Below, in pieces: positions 58,056 through 64,000 of a DNA stretch of 64,000 nt. Source of the DNA: Liolophura sinensis (lineage: Eukaryota; Mollusca; Polyplacophora; Chitonida; Chitonidae); assembly GCF_032854445.1 (NCBI RefSeq), contig NC_088298.1:7675504-7739503 (forward strand), given 5' to 3'. The position numbers were made by a program, and so were the translations under genes. The number at the start of each line of letters is the position of its first letter. Position 1 is the first letter of the stretch. Below the pieces are notes generated by a model. The model worked only from the letters and a program-made list of their open reading frames with translations, had not been told where the DNA came from and made no database searches.

Positions 58056-59155
58056 GTGGGTCTAAGCTCGGTAATCTTCGAGTATCTCCGGGATTTGGGC
58101 CGTTTGCTTAAAATGCCGAGACATCCCAGTAACTTGCCAAAGTAATAAAATATGAACATGAATGATTTGTAACACTAAGGCTGAGTCTTATTCCTACAGA
58201 ACATTTTGTTGGGTAAATTGCAACGGAATAATAGACAGTATAATACTTGTACTTTCACATTTGCTGCCGCGATGTTTTCTACCCTCTTTTGACGGAAACA
58301 ATGAATTTTTAATGAACCTGCGATAGTTTTCCCGATAAATTTTTAATGATTATTTGTTGGCCGTGTAATGGTTATATTTGACGGCTCCCCGAATGAAGCA
58401 CTATGGTCTCCTGCATAAAGGGGTGATAGTTCCCTGGTGAACCGTTAATGGTTCCTTGGTGAACATACGATGATTTCCCGATGCAATAGCGATCGGTTCC
58501 TTATATTATCCAGCGGGCAGAAACACACAACTCTTGCGTGTATGCAAAACAGCTTTGCCAGCGAATCTTCAGCAATCCCGTCACTTCATGGCTAAATGTT
58601 ATCGTCTTGAGACCTTGGACCCGTCTTAAAAGGGAAAAGCTCTGATATGTAATACAACGTTGTAACAAACTTAATTGAGCACCGCGTGAAATAGTTTGCG
58701 GTGCGACTCCTTGATTCTTTTATGCCATGGCAACCAGCGCCATGCTGTTAAAACTGCGTCAAAGACATTACATACATGTATAGTTTAGAAAACATTCTTA
58801 TGGAAAAGGACAGATAGCTTGAGGAGTATGAGCTTTCATTTGGCGTACGCGTTGCTAGGTGCATGGAGAGCCATGTTTCCATGTATTATATTCACTTATA
58901 ACTTTGTTAGATTGGTGATGCACGCGTTTCGAACACTGTGTCAGTTATCTCACGTCGGTTAGTTTTATTGGTGGGGAAATCTACCGCACCCAATCGAGCG
59001 CTTTATTAATCTTCCTACACTTTGGGCTGTAACAAAATCAGCATAAGCTGGATCCGCACCTGTGTCCTCATTGATGGAATATGTAGTATTTAAGCGATTT
59101 AATGATTTATTTCTTGTAAATTAGCTTCTTTTTTATGTTGTTTGTATTGTTTCAG
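58056..59155. other. Last intron of the mucin gene
   Basis: No exon. A loose repeat of TTCC(C/T)TGGTGAAC occurs near 58430-58470. Confidence 0.5.
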
Positions 59156-59194
59156 TGCATCATAGAGAGGCCTAAATTCTCGTTTCAAATATAG
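59156..59194 (+). CDS. Membrane mucin exon 9: last coding exon
   Basis: After acceptor ttgtttcag it reads CIIERPKFSFQI and stops at TAG (59192-59194), in phase with exon 8. The paralog ends FTIERPKLRL-stop at 3422-3454. The ERPK core and the flanking hydrophobic residues are kept while much of the rest of the tail has diverged, which suggests a docking motif. The partner is unknown. Confidence 0.88.
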   Translation, partial: CIIERPKFSFQI

Positions 59195-60273
59195 ACGACC
59201 AGAAATCAACCGACACGGGACGACACCATGGCTTCATGCAGGTATTGCACTAGCCAATTGGCACATTCGATGAGTGCTGTTCAAAAATATTGTGATTCGA
59301 GATATGGTAATGGTAAAATCTAACCAGCCTTTATGAGAACCTTTCAGCTTTTTGGAAATAACTTGATCACCGGTTCACAAGAGACACGATTCAGATGTTG
59401 TTTTGTTTTTACATTTCCTTTAATATTGTTATGGTTACGGCACAACTTCTTGCAAAAAATTTATCAGTTCCTACGAGAACATTAGTGGGATACCTTGAAG
59501 GTTAATGATTTCAAATTTAATTTTTGGTTTTATTTATCTTTCGGAGTGTGTTCTGCCATATACGATTTGTCTATACACCGGCGGAAGCCTGATAGGTATG
59601 CGTATACTGGTCAGATTATATATTGTGTTCGGCCTTGAGCTTTTTATGATACATACCGTAGGTGTCACGGATATCACGTCAAACATTGATGATTGACATC
59701 CCCCGGTCCTGTAAGTCAGCCAAAAGGGATATCTCATCAAGTATGACGAAATTTATCTGTTTATGTTATAAGGGTAGCAACGTGATTTGTCCAACACACC
59801 CCTATGTTATGGTGGCTGATACGGACCTGATTCGGATGATTTGCGACTTTGGCGAACCAGGGCCTCCCGCGTTCTCCACGGGATGACGAAAGTCGCGGTC
59901 GGAAGTGGGCCATAATTTTATCAACTTTATGTCATATAAAACGGAAAGCGTTTCTATTGACTGGTGTTTAATAATGTACCCCAGAATATCACCCAAGGTG
60001 TTTTGTGTCCAGAAAATGTTGTCGTTTGCGCAAAATGTACATAAGGTATACTGTGTATAATATTGCCAGTACTTCTCAGACATCTGGAGTATTATTCAAA
60101 TAATTGTGTGCCAAATTCCTGGATCTTTTCCCTTTTCTTGCCAAAACCTAAATGCGCTGAACTGCTACCGGATTTATTTTGATATACCGGTGCATTTCTT
60201 ATAACGTCCCTTGAATAGCTGTCAGTGATTCGTTAGAATTGTTACTTTTGTTGAGTCTGCTTGATTTGTTGCA
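59195..60273 (+). other. Probable 3' UTR of the mucin gene
   Basis: The first 30 bases resemble the sequence after the paralog's stop codon. The rest has no recognised element. Confidence 0.4.
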
Positions 60274-60385
60274 AATATTTTATTTTTTTTATTTGATTGG
60301 TGTTTTACGACATACTCAAGAATATTCCACTGATAGGACGGCTGTCCGCGGTGGGAGGAAGCCGGGCAAAGCTCGGGGAAAATGC
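60274..60385 (-). mobile_element. SINE family A 3' fragment, minus orientation
   Basis: GATTGGTGTTTTACGACATA, CTCAAGAATATTCCACTGAT and GGTGGGAGGAAGCCGGGCAA. Confidence 0.8.
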
Positions 60386-60763
60386 TGCAAATATATATCC
60401 ATCTGTTTGTGTGTATACTAAAATGAGCAGGCATCAATATAATCTTATATTCCAGTTTTGTATTAGGTATTGATCAAAATCCAGGTATCTGAAGCGTGAA
60501 TGATATTATCAGGACACATGTATATCGTACTGTGCATCGGTTGATAATTGTAACTTAACCCATACATTTCTCTGTACATCTTTAATAATTGAAGTGTGGT
60601 GAACAGATATACTATTCTGGACATTTTAGTGTGATATAATTTTATTATAGTGTGCTGTAATTTATTAATACTTATTGGCTGAAAATCTTTTCCAAAGTTT
60701 TCAAGTTTTATTTATAAATATAAAAATTGGTAATATTTGTCGTTCAAGCCGATTTTTTTCTGA

Positions 60764-60769
60764 AATAAA
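60764..60769 (+). terminator. Candidate poly(A) signal of the mucin gene
   Basis: AATAAA followed by GT/T-rich sequence (TGCGTCTCTGTTTGTC). It is the first good signal I see after the stop codon, about 1.57 kb downstream. Earlier variant signals cannot be excluded. Confidence 0.35.
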
Positions 60770-60947
60770 TGTATGAGTATTTTGCGTCTCTGTTTGTCAT
60801 TCTTTTTCTTCATACCCACGAAGAAATTTATTTTATGTGTTGTACAACACGTTTAAGAATTTTTCACGTATTTGACGGGACCTGGGTTTTCAGGTGAAGA
60901 AAACCGGAATATCCGGACTATCTGACAAATAGATTTAGTTCTAGGGT

Positions 60948-61014
60948 TGGTGTTTTACGCCGTACTCAAGAATGTTTCACTCATACGCCGGTGGCCAACA
61001 TTATGGTGGAGCCC
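60948..61014 (-). mobile_element. SINE family A 3' fragment, minus orientation
   Basis: GGTGTTTTACGCCGTACTCA and TACGCCGGTGGCCAACATTA; the tail is missing. A still more degraded stretch precedes it at about 60825-60910. Confidence 0.7.
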
Positions 61015-61063
61015 GTGTTATACTACACATATATATCTGTCTTTAAGTTAGACGTAAAAGATG

Positions 61064-61291
61064 TAATTTATTTATTTATCTGATCAATGTTTAACGCCGT
61101 ACTCCCGAATATTTTACTTATATGATGGAAGGAAACCGGACAGAACTTGGAGGACCATCGGCAGGCTGCTATAAAAACCCTTCCCACGAAAGACCGGAGA
61201 GTAAGCCAGCGTGAGTTGGACTTGAACTCACAGCGACCGCATTGTTCCTGGGTCATTGTGCCGCACTGGCACGCTAATCAACTCGGCCTTA
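61064..61291 (-). mobile_element. SINE family A with head, minus orientation
   Basis: A reversed tail and 3' segment lead, after a small internal deletion, to reversed B-box (GACTTGAACTCAC) and head (GGCACGCTAATCAACTCGGC). Confidence 0.85.
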
Positions 61292-61402
61292 AGCCATATC
61301 ATTCAATCATTCCATATAACAAAAATCCACACCCTACAGAGTAAAACCGAACGACGATGTGATCATTTCCCTCATATTTTGAGAAACTCCATATTTCTGC
61401 TG

Positions 61403-64000
61403 GGTGAGTGAGTGAAATTATAAATTTGGCGTTTTCCAAGCCCTAAAAAGGGATGATGCACGCCACACTTAACTGCAAGAGTAAATCTATACTACATTAC
61501 TAGAGATAACACTCAAGTAAACGGGATGAGGGTTGGGGTGACTAAAAATCGCCTTGAGTTAACAATGAACTTCGCCACTTCATTGAAAACTTTAACTCTG
61601 TTTCGTGGAGGTCACAGAACTGCCTGTAATGTGTGCTGAAAAATACCATAATGTGATAGCTTTCCAAACATTTGAGTTCTGACTACATTATATCTGGGAC
61701 ATCTTAAAAGAAAATGTATTTCGGACTCATTTAATTCACAAAAATCACAACAGCCAGTTGGGTGACACTTTATCTTGAAAAGGCGTAAGTTAAGAGGTAA
61801 GACACCAGACATGAATCTGAAAAATAACACATCGTGTCGTCTTGGAGATAGGCTTACATAACCACTAGAAATAGAAGGTTGAAACTGAAAATAAAAACGA
61901 CCATTACTTGTTGTATCTTACTTATTCTGCCAAAGCCAGTAGAAGTGTGACTTAACTTAGCTGAACATCTCTCGACATGATAACGTGTAAAAGACAGATA
62001 TACTATTTAGCAGGAGCACTTGTTTTGTAGCCTTGTCCGCTTCTTCATTACCCAGTATTCCCACGTGGGCTGGTACCCATGCCAAACAACTATCTACCCC
62101 CTGAAAGTACAACGAGGTTATCAACCATAATAGCTCCAAAATTCCTAATTCTTAATTGCCTGCAATGCAGCAAGTAAAACAGAAAAAATCTCAGCCCTCA
62201 CTGGTCTATATTCCTCAAGCCAGCGTAAAGAACAGAGGATTGCTAATAACTCATATGTGAAGACCGACAATTTATCAGACACTCTAAGTGATTGGCATAA
62301 CATAATCCGGTACTGAAAACCTAATACCACACTTCCCCGTCTCTGGGCACTTTGATGCATCTGAAAAGTTTTAAAAAAGAACAGTTGTTAGACACATAGT
62401 TTTCAAAAGACAATCAGATAAGGTTAGGTTGGTCAGATTTGCGGGTATACTCACGTAACGCCATGCAAACGTTAGGTACATGGTGGAGCCAAGGGGGGTT
62501 CGGGAAAGCAGTAGCTCTTTCCAGCTTGGTCAGGTCAACACCCACGTCATCAAGGATTTCTCTTGATCGTACGCTAAAGTTTCCGGAGTGGCGTCCATTG
62601 TACAGGAAATCATAATAAGAAGGCTGTAACAATTGAGAAGCAGGATTATCTTAGGACGACCTAAGAACAAGAGTGTATTTTAATGTTCTGAGATTACGTC
62701 TAATCGACAAGGGGAGCTCACCGCAGGCCACTTGCAAACAACGTAACGAGGTCCCTTTAATTGCACCAGTACAAACAGATAACACTTGGTTCAGCTTACC
62801 TTTAACTGACTGGGCCGCTGAATCAAATACTTCGCAGCAATAATCCAGTCTTCACAGAATGAGAACCCTGTAAAACATCAATAAAGAGGTGATTATTGCC
62901 CCCCCCCCCCCCCAGCATGAAGTTCCAGAAATGGATCGCATTAAATTAATGGCTTTAGTACATTTAACAACTATCTGATCAATATGGTTAGACCAGGTCA
63001 GAGACTTATTTAACCACACTCCTAAGTACTTAAATGCAGGTGATATTTTTATTATCTTTACCCAACAAAAGTGGAGAGTCCAAAATTATGCGTTTACGAG
63101 TAAGTATCATACCTTCGGATTTAACAGGAGAAAATTTAAACCCCCACTCCCCCCCAGGAAAAAATAGAGTTTAGGCTCTTTTGGAGGTACTTATGAACCA
63201 ATTTAAAACTTTTGGACGATGGCCATATGGTTTTGTCATCTGCAAAAAAACCACATTTAGTTTTAGGATGAACAACACCAAGAAGATCGTTTATCATGAC
63301 ATTGAACAATAACGGTCAAATGACGCTTCCTTGAGGCGTACCATTCTCCGTAGTAATAAGGTCTGAAAAGTCTTTACCTACAAGAAACAGATATTTGTCT
63401 ATTACACAAAAAGTTTCTCACCCATGCCAACATCTTTCACCCCAAACCCATCTCTGCCATTTTCTTCAGCACCCCTCCTCTCCATACCGTATCATACGCC
63501 TTCTCGACATCTAAGAAAACCGCTAAAACATTTCCCTTATTTAACAAACCATTCTTAATATCAGATTCTAGCCTAACAACATGTTGTCTTGTCCGTCGGT
63601 TACGTCTATACCCACTCTGTAATGGGCAAAGAAGACGTTTACTTTTAAGATGCCACGTTAGGCGAGCATTGACCATGCGCTCCATCAATTTACATAAATT
63701 ACTGGTGAATGAGATGGGCCTATACGATAACGGATTAGAAGGAAGCTTTCCGGGCTTGGGAACAGGTACCACAATCGCTTTACCCCAGGCCAAAGGCATC
63801 GTCATGGAATTCGAAACAAGGTTAAAAAGAAGTAACAATATGTTTAAGAAAGAATCTGTCATATTACGCAACATACAATTATGGACGCCATCTTCTCCTG
63901 GCGTGCTGTTGTTACTCCTAGATATAGCCTGCTTGACTTCTGCCAAAGAAAAATCATTGTTTATTACCATATCGTCAAACATAATATTAGAAAAATCACA
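61403..64000 (-). pseudogene. I/Jockey-superfamily LINE, 3' half of ORF2
   Basis: On the - strand the order is reverse transcriptase, RNase H, zinc knuckle, 3' UTR. Reverse transcriptase: WGKAIVVPVPKPGKLPS with SYRPIS (about 63690-63790), FLDVEKAYDTVWRG (about 63470-63515), TPQGSVI-stop-PLLF then MINDLL, and the catalytic CGFFADD near 63235-63255. RNase H: TYELLAILCSLRWLEEYRPV near 62200-62250, and AWVPAHVGILGNEEADKA near 62035-62090 with its Glu and Asp. Zinc knuckle: CDFCELNESEIHFLLRC near 61695-61750. The 3' UTR ends in a CACT repeat (reverse GTGAGTGAGTG) near 61403-61415. Stops and frame changes split the domains, so it is inactive. The 5' part is outside the window. Confidence 0.9.

Noticed and set aside
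58056..58145. Read-through end of the mucin protein (VGLSSVIFEYLRDL...)
   Set aside because: The donor at 58055 is followed by a phase-matched exon at 59156 whose sequence is conserved in the paralog, so the read-through frame is most likely intronic.

Overview
This window is eukaryotic, intron-bearing, AT-rich DNA dense in repeats. The tRNA-derived SINEs (tails ending in ...CAATCAAATAAATAAATAA or (ATTC)n), the foldback elements and the I/Jockey-type and other LINE relics are of the kind found in marine lophotrochozoans. A mollusc is the most likely source, but no species can be named from the sequence alone.

The main content is a large gene on the + strand, rebuilt here exon by exon from about 27,992 to 59,194. 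It begins with a signal peptide and continues into a single 11.5-kb GC-rich exon of Ser/Thr-rich mucin repeats (27,992-39,542). After a 10.8-kb intron come three exons of an SEA-like domain with a Gly-Ser autocleavage-type site, an EGF-like module, a transmembrane helix and a three-exon cytoplasmic tail. All splice phases fit, giving a predicted membrane-tethered mucin of about 4,200 residues. Two 1-nt frame changes inside the mucin exon (about 28,597 and 32,650) must be resolved before the protein can be called intact.

The left edge (895-3,454) holds the last three coding exons of a second gene on the same strand. Their splice phases match the last three exons of the mucin gene, and the C-terminal motif matches too (NLLSIQPVGR-FTIERPK against NLRTLQPIGK-CIIERPK). 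The window therefore carries two tandem members of a membrane-mucin family with a shared intracellular C-terminal signature.

The 24 kb between the two genes (3.5-28 kb) has no gene I can support. It holds many SINEs of at least four families, three MITE families, a 2.3-kb array of a 45-bp minisatellite with higher-order structure (8.5-10.8 kb), 97-bp, 34-bp and 30-bp tandem arrays, a broken Tc1-like transposon (21.3-21.9 kb), and LINE relics (15.0-15.7, 23.7-24.2 and 25.9-26.4 kb). The big introns of the mucin gene contain a frameshifted Crypton-type tyrosine recombinase fragment (40.7-41.1 kb), a long near-perfect hairpin (42.35-42.52 kb), a broken unidentified coding fragment (47.8-48.1 kb), and more SINEs and simple repeats. 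The right end (61.4-64.0 kb, - strand) is the 3' half of a decayed I/Jockey-superfamily LINE with reverse transcriptase, RNase H and a C-terminal zinc knuckle.
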